A DNA stretch of 64,000 bases from the NCBI RefSeq assembly GCF_003286085.1, contig NW_020825313.1, positions 1,364,001 through 1,428,000 of the forward strand, in the 5' to 3' direction. The notes under the pieces were generated by a model. The model made no database searches, was not told the DNA's origin, and saw only the letters and a list, made by a program, of their open reading frames with translations. Position numbers and translations under genes: made by a program. The stretch is from Drosophila persimilis (Eukaryota > Arthropoda > Insecta > Diptera > Drosophilidae). Within the stretch, counting starts at the first letter, position 1; each line of letters opens with the position of its first letter. Shown piece after piece: positions 51,603 to 62,165 of this stretch.

Positions 51603-52229
51603 TCATAATTTTGGATTAAATATACCGAGCCTAGTTAATTGCATACCTAGTTCTATATCTTCGATATATTCTGTGAAATGTTGTAGATTGAATATCAAAA
51701 TTTCTATTTGTTGATTCCTGTCTTTTTCTTCATTTAGTTTGTTTATAACGTTTATTCCGCTATTAACTGCATCTATTACCAAATTTAGTTCATTCATTTG
51801 AATGCTATGGCTGGCTAAATTTTCTATTTTTTGTTCCAAATCGACTTTATCTTCCTGATCTAGTGTTCCAAAGAGATATTTGTAGGCTGTTCCTACTATA
51901 TTGATTAGGCCTCTTTTATTTCTTTTGGTTATTTTTAGCCCGTTCATTTCTCTTTGCAATTTGTCTACTAGATATTTTATTTGGATTATGTCCTGGAATT
52001 TAGTGGCTTGCATTAACAAATTTTGGTATAGTTCTTCGGTTTGAGTTACATTAACAGTTAGATAATGGTATTCGTAATTGATAGGTATGTTAATCGATCC
52101 AGTTTTGAATACCATATATCCGTTTTGGGATTTTATAGGATTTATTTCTATATTTTGGCCCTGTGCCAATACGATGGTAATTATGAGGAAGATGAGGATT
52201 TTAATTGTGTTGAAGTTCGCCGATTCCAT
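51603..52229 (-). pseudogene. env: H env, N-terminal part
   Basis: 208 residues from ATG at 52229, overlapping the integrase end by 29 bases. It has a signal peptide ('ILIFLIITIVLAQG') and a furin-type basic site (KRNKR near residue 110), followed by a fusion-peptide-like stretch ending LFGTLD. A helical heptad-like region comes after. A TGA ends it at 51603. The same frame stays open beyond this stop for about 16 codons up to the CR1 c2 boundary. The rest of the ectodomain and the membrane anchor are absent, so it cannot act as an envelope. Confidence 0.8.
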
Positions 52230-53181
52230 TAACTTCCTCGGTTTCTCTGGAATTATTATATTTGCTTGTATTAGATTTCTTCTTTTTCTTGAATTTTGAT
52301 TTATAATGAGTTATTTTCCTACCCCTATTCTTTTCTTCATAATGTTTTTCGTCTACCTGTCTAATTTCGCCCGTCCTTTTGAAAGGATTTGTTTTATTTT
52401 TATTCACTTTATTTAGTTGTGTGTCATAATCAGGTGAGCCTGCATAAATGAATATATCAGCTGGTGTCCTATTTGTGGTATTATGTTTGGTTTTATGATT
52501 ATAAGTATAAAGAATTAATTCAAACTTCGTGAATCTATCTTCTGGGTTATCCTCGCTAGATATTATTCTTAATTTTTCATTTACTGTTTTATGAAATCTT
52601 TCTACGTCAGATATTCCATTTTTGCTGGAAGTGATCTCTATTTTGACGTTTTCCGCATTCAGCCATGCTTGCAATGCTGTGCACATAAAAGCTGAATCTT
52701 TATCGGCTTTGATTTCAAATGGTTTGCCCATCTCGTTAAAAACTTTCATGATGGCTCTTTTTGCTTCTAACCAGTCACGACTTTTTACTTCTACAAGAGT
52801 GGCAAACTTCGAGTATACGTCAATACATGATAGGAACTGTTGGTTACCAACCATATAGAAATCCATGACGTATTTCTCTCTGATGTTCAGTATTTCCGGT
52901 GTAGTTTCGAATGCCAACTTCGTATTTCTATGCTCTGTTTTGGCAATATTACAAGTAGGACATTCGTTTATGATGTTTTGGATTAGTTTTTGATAATCCG
53001 GGTAATAGTATTTTCCCCTAAACCAATTGACGGTTTTCTCTATCCCTGGATGGAGTAAGCCTTTATGATTCTTTAATATGGTTTCTTTAAATTCAGCGTA
53101 ATTCTGAATATCTAGGAGTTTCGTGCTTGATTTAATAGCTTTGGTTATATTGTTAGAATTAATGATTTCTAAATAGGCTTT
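52201..53181 (-). CDS. H integrase
   Basis: Continues pol in the same frame after an in-frame TAA (53182-53184). The zinc finger is 'KGLLHPGIEKTVNWF...NECPTCNIAKTEH'. The catalytic core is 'YVMDFYMVGNQ', 'EIKADKDSAFM' and 'NGISDVERFHKT' (D, D, E). A basic tail (KSKFKKKKKSNTSKYNNSR) overlaps env. Size and layout fit gypsy-group integrases. The single stop upstream is the only visible lesion in this domain. Confidence 0.8.
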   Translation of the reverse strand, partial: KAYLEIINSNNITKAIKSSTKLLDIQNYAEFKETILKNHKGLLHPGIEKTVNWFRGKYYYPDYQKLIQNIINECPTCNIAKTEHRNTKLAFETTPEILNIREKYVMDFYMVGNQQFLSCIDVYSKFATLVEVKSRDWLEAKRAIMKVFNEMGKPFEIKADKDSAFMCTALQAWLNAENVKIEITSSKNGISDVERFHKTVNEKLRIISSEDNPEDRFTKFELILYTYNHKTKHNTTNRTPADIFIYAGSPDYDTQLNKVNKNKTNPFKRTGEIRQVDEKHYEEKNRGRKITHYKSKFKKKKKSNTSKYNNSRETEEVNGIGELQHN

Positions 53182-54323
53182 TTAGAATGGAGGAAAATCT
53201 GTTTCGTTATGGAAATATAATGCGCTCTTTTTGGTGCATAGATATTCCTTTATTATATCCTTCGCTAAGGTGTTAGTCATTTCCTTATACGTGATCTTGA
53301 TGATTAGCTTGTGAAAATAACGAATTGTTTCTACCTTATCTTCACTGCCTTTTATTAGCTCAATTTGCCGATTGTAATAGTTAATTGGTCTTTCCGTGAT
53401 AGCAATGTGATTTAGATTGTCTTCCTGTGCGCTATGTACAGTTGCACCAACGCTATTGGAAGCTTCTCCAAGGAGATTTTCATTAATCTTTACCCTTGAC
53501 AAGGCATCAGCTACATGATTTTCTTTGCCTGGTAGATATTTCATTTTAAAATCAAACTCATTCAGTTTTATTTTCCACCTTTGTAATTTCATATTTGTCT
53601 CCTTGAGGTTGTTCAACCAAATCAAGGGTTTATGATCGCTTTGTATCTCGAATGTTCTACCGAACAGGTATGAACGGAAATACTTGGTTGCCCATACGAT
53701 CGCTAATAATTCCTTTTCGATGGCTGAATAGTTTATTTCATGTTCATTTAGGGTTCTGCTAGCGTAGCAGATCGGTTTGTGTTCTTGTGACAAAACCGCT
53801 CCCAATGCTATGTTACTAGCGTCGGTTGTTACCGTGAACATTTTGACAAAGTCTGGGAACGCAAGGATAGGGTCTGAGGTGATGAGTACTTTTAGTCTCT
53901 CAAATGCCTCGACGTACTTTTCTTCCTTGGGGTCTATGACAGCTCCTTTCTTTAGTTTGAGTGTCATGGGTTTTGCTATGTTTGCAAAATTAGGAATGAA
54001 TTTCCTGTAGAACCCGCACAGACCTAAGAATGACTTTATTTGTTTAGTCGTTTCTGGTATTGGAAATTTGACAATGGCAGAGATTTTGCCTGGATTTGGT
54101 ACTATTCCTTCAGTAGTGACTACATGACCTAGGAATTCAGTTTCCTTTTTCATGAATTCACATTTATCCATTTGTAGCTTCAAGTTGGCGTCTCTCAACT
54201 TTCCAAATACTCTCCTTAGTGACAACAAGTGTTCTTCCAATGAAGTGGAAAATATAATGATGTCATCTAAGTATACAAAGCAATCTTTGAAGATTAACTC
54301 TTCTAGCAGATTGTTCATACATC
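53182..54323 (-). CDS. pol: H RT C-terminal half and RNase H
   Basis: Begins right at the CR1 c3 poly(A) with '[20 protein letters not shown]' (catalytic YLDD). The thumb '[20 protein letters not shown]' follows, then RNase H with '[16 protein letters not shown]', '[13 protein letters not shown]' and '[11 protein letters not shown]'. It ends at TAA 53182-53184 before the integrase. The frame is also open through the LINE's poly(A) and 3' region, giving a 449-codon chimeric reading that has no biological meaning. It pairs with 59016-59827. Confidence 0.85.
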
Positions 54324-54646
54324 TTTTTTTTTTTTTTTTTTTTTTTTTATTGGACGTTGACATGCAATGACTGCATCTAACAAGAGGCGATGCAATTACT
54401 GCACCGTCAAGTGGCCCGTGTGACACCAGCAGAAGGCTGTTACGCGCGGATCCCAGGCAAAACGCAGCCCTCCTCCCGCCCAACCGACCGAGGGGCGCTG
54501 CCGCATGACGCGCGGTGCGTAGCCGAACCAAACGCGAGCATGCAAGAAAGATAGATATTAGACTAACCTTCGAGGAAAATTAGCACTAAACTTATTAAGA
54601 AATTAAGCATGCAATAAAATACAAAATACAAATACCACTACAATTA

Positions 54647-57478
54647 CTAATTACTAGAAAGGTGTGTAAGGATTAGTAATTTAATAAGAGGAAGAGAATT
54701 AGTGGAGGATATAATATGGTAGAGGGAATTATAATCCGAGCATAAGACCCTAAACGGTTCATGCAAGGAATAATTCGATCTACAAAGTGGAAGGAACAAC
54801 GGTATAAAGTTTCTAGTCAGTCTAATAGGAATCGTGAAGTTTATGCGGCTCAACAGATCAGGGCTGTCTATGTCACCCCTGATCAAGTTGTGCATAAATA
54901 TCACACCAAGCATTTTTCTACGGTTAACTAAGGATGGGAGGTTTACTAATAATAGTCTACTAGAGTAAGATGGGAGTCTTACACCCGCATCCCAGTTAAG
55001 GCCCCGCAGAGCAAAGAGTAAAAAGTTTTTCTGTACTGATTCTATACGGTCCTGGTGTACTTTGTACTGAGGGCACCATACACAGGAGCCGTATTCTAAG
55101 ATCGGACGAACAAGCGAGGTATAGAGAGTCTTTGTTATATAGGGGTCGTCAAATTCCTTTGACCACCTCTTTATAAACCCAAGCACGCCCATGGCCTTAT
55201 TTACCATGGTAGAAATGTGTTCGGAAAACTTTAACTTGGGATCTAACATAACACCCAGATCATCCACCAGGGTAATTCTCTCAAGAGAACCCCCAAATAG
55301 GGTGTAGGGAGCCAACAAAGGGTTAGAACGATGAAATGTCATAACTTTGCATTTCGAGGCATTAAGGTGTAACAAGTTTGCACAACACCATGACTGAAAG
55401 CTATTGAGATCGGATTGCAAGCGAGAATGAAATGAAATGTCCTTGTACTGGACACAGAGTTTAACATCATCCGCATACATAAGTACTCGAGAGTATGTTA
55501 TTACTGAAGGCAAGTCATTAATAAAGAGTGTGAAGAGTAAGGGGCCTAGATGGCTGCCCTGTGGTACTCCCGAAGAAACCTTTACTGGTAAAGAGAGGGA
55601 GTTTTTGAAGAGGACTCTTTGAGACCTAGAACAAAGATAGCTAGAAATCCATCTCAGGAGGTTGGGCGGAAACCCTAAAAGGTCAAGTTTATGTGCTAAA
55701 AGGGAATGGTTTACAGAGTCGAATGCTTTACTAAAGTCGGTGTAAATAACATCCGTCTGTAAGTTACCTTGAAAGCCTTTAATAATGAAAGAGGTAAACT
55801 CTAACAAGTTCGTGGTGGTTGATCGCCGCCTTATAAATCCATGCTGAGTTGGAGATATAAGTGACTTGCAGAGATGTTGCAAGTGCGGAGTTAAAACCTT
55901 CTCAAACAATTTGGGAATAGCGGATAACTTTGCTATACCTCTATAATTTTTTGCGTCAGACTTGCTACCTTTTTTATGGAGAGGAATTATAAACGATTCC
56001 TTCCAGATTGGGGGGAAGCAAGAGGAATCAATGGACAGGGTGAATAGTTTAAGCAATGGTCCACACAGAGCCTCGGCGCAGTACCTGAGTACACAACCTG
56101 GAACCCCGTCTGGACCCGGTGAAAACACCGGCTTAACTAGTCGAAGATCTTGAAGTAGGGAATATTCATTTAACAAGGGACTGAAAATGCCGTTCGACCT
56201 CGGTAATCCGTATGGGTACGGTTGACCAGAGTAGCGTTCCTCAGAATAGGTGGTTTGGAAAAACTGGGCAAAAAGATCGGCAATTGCCTGATCATTATTT
56301 GCCGACGTATTACAAAATGATAGCGAGGATGGGTGTGCGGACGTTCTACGCTTACTGTTTACGAAGCAGTAAAACTGTTTAGGGTCCTGAGAAAAACGTA
56401 TCCTGCAACGAGATAGGTAGTTCTTATAGCATTGAGCATTAAGAACTGAAAAGTTTGACCGAGCTATTACATAACGAGAGTGAGAAGTAGGAGAACCCAC
56501 TTCTTGAAATTTTTTATAAAGTCTTGATTTTAAGTTTTTTAGACTGGATAACTCTTTGGTAAACCAAGGGGGTTTTCCAGATCTAATCGGACAAGAAAGC
56601 GGGACACAAGAATCAAAAAATGTGCCAAGAGCATTGTAAAAAATGTTTGTGCCTTTTGTGACATCAGTGCACAAGTACAAAGCGGACCAATCAAAATCCC
56701 TAATTAGGTTATTAAGCTTCGCAAACTCGGCTTTACGAAAGCAACGGACACGTTCAGGTAGTCTACTCGACCGATCCAATACAGTTGGTCCTATGTCTAG
56801 CGACACCTCGAAAGTAGGGTGGTAGGCGTCTTCAGGTATAGTGAGCGGAAGGGCTCGGGTTAACAACACTATGGTCGGATCCGATACAAAGCATAGATCA
56901 AGCAATCGACCCAAGGAATTTTTCACATGATTGACTTGAGACAGGGACAGGTCAAGCAAGCCGTCAACAAAGTCATGTCGTGACATGGGCACTAGGATAC
57001 TAGACTCGTTTACCGAAGACCAAACAGTTCCTGGCAAGTTGAAGTCACCAAGAACTATCATACGATCTTTATCAGATAGCGAGGAAGCAACAGCGGTTAA
57101 AGCGGACAAGTGCTGCTCATAAATTGAAATATCCGAAGAAGGTGGGATATACGAGCAAGTAATGAATATAGCGAAAGCGGGAAGAATCAGTTTTACACAC
57201 AGGAATTCCAGTTCCTGTTGAACTTGGACTGTGAAGTGTTCTGACGTGAAGTAAGAGTCCACTGCAATTAGAACCCCTCCTGCACGTCGAGACGAACGGT
57301 CCTTTCTAAAAGTTGTGTACCGACCTGCCAAAACCTCGGAACTAAGAATGTCCGGCTTTAACCAGGTTTCAGTAAACACAATAACGTGGGAAGCAAATGC
57401 AACACTATCCCGGAAAAGAATGCTGAGCTTACTACGCAAGCCTCTTACATTCTGATAGGTTACTAAAAGAGAAGTTAG
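54647..57478 (-). CDS. CR1 c3 ORF2: endonuclease and reverse transcriptase
   Basis: 943 codons when entered by -1 frameshift at 57478-57484. The same motifs as c1 ORF2 are intact: FTETWLKP, LGDFNLPG, HPTFEVSL, GVPQGSHLGP, MYADDVKL. It differs from c1 by a handful of residues (for example KGTN for KATN, FTLSIDSS for FTMSIDSS, KSDAKNY for KSDVKNY). No in-frame ATG precedes the endonuclease core here either. Probably competent by sequence. Confidence 0.9.
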   Translation of the reverse strand, partial: LTSLLVTYQNVRGLRSKLSILFRDSVAFASHVIVFTETWLKPDILSSEVLAGRYTTFRKDRSSRRAGGVLIAVDSYFTSEHFTVQVQQELEFLCVKLILPAFAIFITCSYIPPSSDISIYEQHLSALTAVASSLSDKDRMIVLGDFNLPGTVWSSVNESSILVPMSRHDFVDGLLDLSLSQVNHVKNSLGRLLDLCFVSDPTIVLLTRALPLTIPEDAYHPTFEVSLDIGPTVLDRSSRLPERVRCFRKAEFAKLNNLIRDFDWSALYLCTDVTKGTNIFYNALGTFFDSCVPLSCPIRSGKPPWFTKELSSLKNLKSRLYKKFQEVGSPTSHSRYVIARSNFSVLNAQCYKNYLSRCRIRFSQDPKQFYCFVNSKRRTSAHPSSLSFCNTSANNDQAIADLFAQFFQTTYSEERYSGQPYPYGLPRSNGIFSPLLNEYSLLQDLRLVKPVFSPGPDGVPGCVLRYCAEALCGPLLKLFTLSIDSSCFPPIWKESFIIPLHKKGSKSDAKNYRGIAKLSAIPKLFEKVLTPHLQHLCKSLISPTQHGFIRRRSTTTNLLEFTSFIIKGFQGNLQTDVIYTDFSKAFDSVNHSLLAHKLDLLGFPPNLLRWISSYLCSRSQRVLFKNSLSLPVKVSSGVPQGSHLGPLLFTLFINDLPSVITYSRVLMYADDVKLCVQYKDISFHSRLQSDLNSFQSWCCANLLHLNASKCKVMTFHRSNPLLAPYTLFGGSLERITLVDDLGVMLDPKLKFSEHISTMVNKAMGVLGFIKRWSKEFDDPYITKTLYTSLVRPILEYGSCVWCPQYKVHQDRIESVQKNFLLFALRGLNWDAGVRLPSYSSRLLLVNLPSLVNRRKMLGVIFMHNLIRGDIDSPDLLSRINFTIPIRLTRNFIPLFLPLCRSNYSLHEPFRVLCSDYNSLYHIISSTNSLPLIKLLILTHLSSN

Positions 57479-58488
57479 TTTTTTGGAAAGGTTGGAGCAA
57501 GACGGGAAGTTGAGGAAGAGGAAGTTGAGGTTGAGGGTGGCACGCTGGAAAGATTTGGAAGCGATATGGGGGGCCTATTCTTCTTCTTAGCCTTAAACTC
57601 CTTCACCACCAAATGCTCCGGCCAAAATTTGGTGGAGCAAATGGTGTCAAATTGAGTTGGGGAGATGCTTATCTTAAACGACGCTATCTCCCTGGCATAA
57701 GAGAAGTTAAATTTCTCCACCTTTAAGCCCACGGCTTTTATTTTGCTTTGAATGAAAGCAGTTACATCATTAGATGTGAGGTCAGGGGCCAGCCGTGAAA
57801 CAAAAACTTGTCGTTTTGGTGGGACTCCCACCAGTGGTTTAGTCACCGCAGGTCTAGTACCTGTGGTGGCAATATCCGGAGGTCCGGAACGTCTAATTAC
57901 TGGTGGGATCGGGATAGACGGGACAACTAGTGAACTTGCGGACACCACGGACACGGACGCAGCAGACGTACTTGGCTGCACATTCTCCGAGGCGATGAAT
58001 TCGGCTACCGAATCTGCATCGCCAGCAGCTTTCGTTGCCTTTGGAGTGGCAAACGAGATCAACTGCTGTACACTTGGAGTGGTCGGAGTCAATTTTTCGG
58101 CGGCGCACGGCTGAGTGACGGTTGGCACTTGCAGGTCCCGCGGAGTGACCTTTTTGCGCCTCGGAGACTCATTCAGCAGTTTTAAACCGCTAAACTGAGC
58201 CTCCATGGCTAGGAGCCGATCGTATTGGTTTTTAAAACCAACGGTCAGCTCCTTAAAGCCACTCCGCGTCTGCCTCATGAAAGCCACCATGTCTTTCTCC
58301 ACCGCACGGCATGCCTCGCAACTGTAATGCAAGCCATTACGTTTGGCTATGGCATCGCTCACGAGGCCAGAAAATCCCGCGCATTTTGCGTGGACTACGC
58401 TGTCGCAGAGCCAGCAGGGGACATTTGGCTGATCGTGAGTGATCTGCTTCTTGCAGGTTTTTTTGGCGCAGACCACAGCGAATTCCAT
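57475..58488 (-). CDS. CR1 c3 ORF1 protein with PHD finger
   Basis: 337 residues from ATG at 58488 (MEFAVVCAKKTC). The PHD finger and RRM-like region are complete. It differs from c1 at few positions (for example PCAAEK for PSAAEK, PVIRRS for PVNRRS, TFPKN for TFAKN). The last codons are CCA AAA AAC TAA, preserving the slippery heptamer although the codon before it changed. Confidence 0.9.
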   Translation of the reverse strand: MEFAVVCAKKTCKKQITHDQPNVPCWLCDSVVHAKCAGFSGLVSDAIAKRNGLHYSCEACRAVEKDMVAFMRQTRSGFKELTVGFKNQYDRLLAMEAQFSGLKLLNESPRRKKVTPRDLQVPTVTQPCAAEKLTPTTPSVQQLISFATPKATKAAGDADSVAEFIASENVQPSTSAASVSVVSASSLVVPSIPIPPVIRRSGPPDIATTGTRPAVTKPLVGVPPKRQVFVSRLAPDLTSNDVTAFIQSKIKAVGLKVEKFNFSYAREIASFKISISPTQFDTICSTKFWPEHLVVKEFKAKKKNRPPISLPNLSSVPPSTSTSSSSTSRLAPTFPKN

Positions 58489-59015
58489 TTTATTTTTATT
58501 ATTCAAATATTTTATTAAAATCAAAAAAATTAAAAGTTTCCAAAACAAATTGGTATCAGACCAATGTGCCAGACAACGCTCAAAGCGGAATTGGTAAGAA
58601 AAGAAAAGAGAGCAGAGTGGAGAGCGGTTATAGCGAGAGCTACTAGACAGAGAGCGCTATTGCTCAGAAAGTTGAAAGAGCGAGAGAGAAAGAACAGTTA
58701 TTGAGGTTGAGGTGATAGCGAGAGAGTGATAAGACAACAAAAGCTACCAGACGAGAGCGGACTGCAATGCAATACTCACTCACTGCAACAACACAACACA
58801 ACACAAGCCGACGCCGAAAAATAAAAAGTTAAATAATATTTTAACCCAAATCAAAAGGCATGCACTCGCGTAAATGAATAGGTTTCCAGATTGTTGTCTG
58901 GTTAGAAAGTATATTTAGAATTTAATTAGGAAAACTCCGGCTGTTTATTCGAAACAAAAGGAAAAATGCGGAGCGCAAAACAAAAACACGTCTGATCACT
59001 ACGAAAGAGAACGAA

Positions 59016-59827
59016 TTGGTGGAAGGTAGCTGGAAGGTAGCTGGGGCAGTGGTTAGCCCAAAGGTCATACGAGTGAACTCGTAATGTCCATGCTTAGTGG
59101 AGAATGCAGTTTTGGGGATTGAGCTAGGTTCCATGGATATTTGATGGAAACCTTTTGCTAAATCGATTGTCGTAAAATACTGACATTTACCTAGTTTGTC
59201 TAGGATTTCATCCATTCTTGGAGTTGGGAATTTGTCCTTAACTGTTATTTCATTTAGAATTCTATAGTCTACTACCATTCGATATTTTTGCTTTCCTGAA
59301 GCATCTATCTTCTTCGGAATCATAGATATGGGCGAGCAGTAAGGAGAATTCGATTTTCGAATTATTCCCTGCCTGATCATATCTTTGATTTGCTGGTTTA
59401 CCTCCTGATCATGTATCTGGGCATATTTGTATGGTCGTGTGTAGACCGGGTCTTCATGTCGAGTTTTGATCTCGTGCTTGATTGTACTTGTGAAAGTCAA
59501 ATTGTCACCTTCTCTGTACTGCACATCCTTAAACTCATATAAGACCTTCTTTAACTCTTCCCTCTCTTCGTCGTTTAAGTGTTCCAATCTTAATTGATTA
59601 CATTCCCTTAATTCACTGTCTAGAGCGGAAGCGAAGTATTGATCTCCCTCTGGAGATGGGTCAAGGCACTTAAGTGCGATCTTCTCTTCTTTTGTAGAGG
59701 GACCAGTGCACTTCTGTGCGGTCTTGCCGGCTTCAATAGCTTCTCCACTCTGAATGATTTGGTACGACCTAGCTCCTAGTGTTACAGTGTCATTTCTGTA
59801 ATCGATGACGGCTTTACTTGCCATCAA
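59016..59827 (-). pseudogene. H RT N-terminal half
   Basis: 'ITVKDKFPTPRMDEILDKLG', 'TTIDLAKGFHQISM' and 'MTFGLTTAPATFQ' are RT fingers and palm motifs, preceded by the protease-RT linker. It breaks off at the CR1 c3 5' boundary and is completed by 53182-54323 on the other side. After the boundary the frame runs briefly into LINE sequence. Confidence 0.85.
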
Positions 59828-60010
59828 GTATTCTCTTCCTAAGAAAATATCATAATTTTCGGAAAAGTTATGTATGTAGAACTCTCGGAATCTGTATAAT
59901 TTTCTTTCATGATGTTGATCGATGATCCCGAGTCAGCGATACACCTTAATATTCTTTTATTAATGGTTATGTTTATATAGGGTCCTCCTCGGTTTCTTCC
60001 GAGGCGGCTT
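59828..60010 (-). pseudogene. H protease remnant
   Basis: The minus strand at 59905-59940 reads IADSGSSINIMK, the D-S-G active site. The following residues jump quickly to 'YDIFLGREYLMASKAVIDYR' at the protease end, so the flap region has been deleted and the frame is broken. Catalysis is excluded. Confidence 0.65.
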
Positions 60011-60145
60011 GATGAAAATTTACGTCCATCTTCGTTTGGCCACTCTGGCTCTCCCTCCCTCTTTTAGTAGGTTGGTTGGGTCCACTCCAACTAGCTTGGT
60101 TTTGAGATATTTGCTGATTGAATGGATTCTGAGCCCTACCTTGAT

Positions 60146-60938
60146 TCAAGGAATTTTTGAACTCATTGTATAATCCAGGATTTTGGGAATTTTGATTTTG
60201 ATTTGTTCGATTAGTCTGACCTGTTCCAGATGAACTCTGAGTGATAGTTTGTGATTGTGATAGTTAGTAGTATTATAATTTGGATAATAGTTTCCAACAT
60301 TCTTTCGATTTGATTGAGACGATTTCGATTGATCTTTATTTGTACCTGAATCTGTTGTACTAGCTTCGTACAATCCTTCTTCTTGTGCTGCCTTCTTAAG
60401 ATTAGAAAATGTGGTAATATCTTTTCTTGCTAAGGTCATTAACATTCTGTCAGGAAGTTTTCGAGTAATGACATCTTTAATTGTGTTGTTCAAAGCGTTT
60501 TTATAAATGACATTATTTTCTGGTATGTTTTCTAAGTTTAGCTTATTGTTTATTAATAATGCTTTTATCTCTAATTCTTCTATAAACTTACGAAGACTGC
60601 CGTTGAATCTGGTGGTGTATAGTTGTCGTAAGAGTTCTTCATATGGTGTGTGATTTTTGAACTCGTTGATCAGCGCCGTCTTCAGTTCGAGCCACGTGTT
60701 GGGTTGTATCATTTGCGATATGCGTTGTGCCTCTCCTGACAGTTGGATCTCGGTCGCTCCAAATAGGATCCTTTTGTTGGCGAAGATCTTCACTTGGATA
60801 TAATCCGCACACATATTCGATTCGTTTGATAAATGAGTTTAGCTGTCCAGATGAACCGTCATAGGCAGGAATTTGTCGGATCGACAGCAGTGCCTGGTTC
60901 AAGTGGATTTCGCTCAATGATAGTGGTGGTAACGCCAT
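60146..60938 (-). pseudogene. gag: H gag, one frameshift
   Basis: Starts MALPPLSLSEIHLNQALLSI at 60938. At about 60800-60815, after 'RIEYVC', the frame changes, and the rest (60146-60814) continues 'ANKRILFGATEIQLSGEAQR' through capsid to an Asn/Ser-rich end. Errantivirus Gags of this type lack classical zinc knuckles, and none is seen. The region 60011-60145 (Gln/Asn-rich gag end) is in yet another frame. Confidence 0.75.
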
Positions 60939-61231
60939 GTTGTTGGTGTTGATTGGGTTTTGTTTTGTTTTCAGTAGTTTCGAACTTTATTTTGGTTCAC
61001 TTCGAAGTTTTTTGATTTTGTATTTAGTGTTTCACTGTTCTTGGTGGATCACTATCTCCGCTTACTTCAGTTCACTTAATTTTAGTTTTGTAAATCGTAT
61101 GTGCTCGTAACACATAGGTTCTTTGGCGGATTTCACAATTTTATTAACGATTCCGGGATTACGTGATCACAGTAATTAGAAATTACACAAGCTGACCATT
61201 ACCGAAATATAGGAGTTAATTTTAAACGAAA
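60939..61231 (-). other. H leader
   Basis: About 290 bases between primer site and gag, AT-rich, with no reading of note. Confidence 0.6.
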
Positions 61232-61248
61232 TCCTACCGACTGCGCCA
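61232..61248 (-). promoter_or_regulatory. H primer binding site, tRNA-Ser type
   Basis: The minus strand reads TGGCGCAGTCGGTAGGA, the tRNA-Ser primer site known from 17.6 and 297. Confidence 0.85.
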
Positions 61249-61743
61249 GTTAAATATCCGCAACTCGATTTTAAGTTTTTAAAAAAGACTTTTATTTTAC
61301 AAACTTAATTATCTTTATGTCACAAGATTTAAATGAATTCCCCGACTTGACTTTGGGTCTGCTTGTCTCAAACGGAACTGATCTCTCTGCTGCTGGCTAG
61401 TTTCCATGAGCCCTTCTCTTGGAACTCCCGACTCTGGCTTCGGGCGTTGCTTTCCTCGGCTGCATCTTCGTGTCGGTGCATACGTGCCTGGATCGATATT
61501 TGGGGATGCGTCGGCTTTGATGAAAGGCATCCACTGCTGGCTGAGCCAATAGCAGATATTGTTGCAAAAGGGCGTACCCGAAAGTACTAGGTTCTTTCGT
61601 CTGTCTGTTATAAAAAGAACACCAGCTTGAGGTCTTGAGATGGTAGTCGACCCACGATTCTTTACCCACCCTTCAATGATTTCCAGTTGTGAGCAGGTTC
61701 TTGAAATCCCTATAATTCTGACCCTATCCCATTACGTCACCAT
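61249..61743 (-). repeat. H 5' LTR, about 495 bp
   Basis: The inner end is set by the primer site. The outer end is placed near GTGACGTAATGGG on the minus strand, close to the AGTGACAT-like starts of this group. A TATA-like TTTTTATAA (about 61605-61614) and AATAAA (61291-61296) lie on the minus strand in the right order. The outer limit is approximate. Confidence 0.65.
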
Positions 61744-61753
61744 GCACTTGGAA

Positions 61754-62163
61754 ATTATAAGTCTATTCCATATTCATTGCTAACATAACCTCAAAATATA
61801 TGTCGGTACTTAAAACTAGGCATTCAAGCTCATAATCAGGACTTTGGAGGAGCTGCGTGGGCTGCCGGTCGTGGCCACAGCCCTATGGGCGAAACAGAAA
61901 CAAAAACACGAGGTTTTTTCGACTTTTCCACGGAGACACGGTTGGCAAATAGGCGCCACGCCTCGCCACCAATTGTTTTGCAAAACCGCGTCATTAAGAA
62001 AGGTTAGTTGCCATACAAGTTTTCTCGGCGCACGGCTATTAATTTCGACCGATTTTCGAGAAGCACACACAGCACGGGATTTACGAAGTTTGCTTTAAAA
62101 TAAATTAAATTAAAGTTAAAAAATATATATTTAAAAAAGATTATATAAATTTTGCGTGAATTT
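61754..62163. repeat. Block X, short copy
   Basis: Matches 41731-41818 and 43777-44101 joined at 'AATCAGG/ACTTTGG' with 1-2 shared bases. It lies between the H LTR and the truncated CR1 c4. Confidence 0.75.
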
Positions 62164-62165
62164 GC

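Larger units (their letters stand above)
54324..59014 (-). mobile_element. CR1-type LINE c3, full length, inserted in H pol
   Basis: Minus-strand copy with a 25-base poly(A) (54324-54348), complete ORF2 and ORF1, and the full 5' region. It splits H RT between 'TTAPATFQ' and 'CMNNLLEE'. A clear target duplication is not seen, but AGCTACCTTCC is tandemly doubled at the 5' flank (59020-59045). It is almost identical to c1. Confidence 0.9.
51552..61743 (-). mobile_element. H: errantivirus-like gypsy-group element, nested and truncated
   Basis: Minus-strand order: LTR (61249-61743), tRNA-Ser primer site, leader, gag, protease, RT, [CR1 c3 insertion], RNase H, integrase, env start. The env is cut by the boundary with CR1 c2, so the 3' end and 3' LTR are missing. 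The primer site TGGCGCAGTCGGTAGGA and env with a furin-like site point to the 17.6/297/ZAM/Idefix group. It is dead. Confidence 0.85.
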
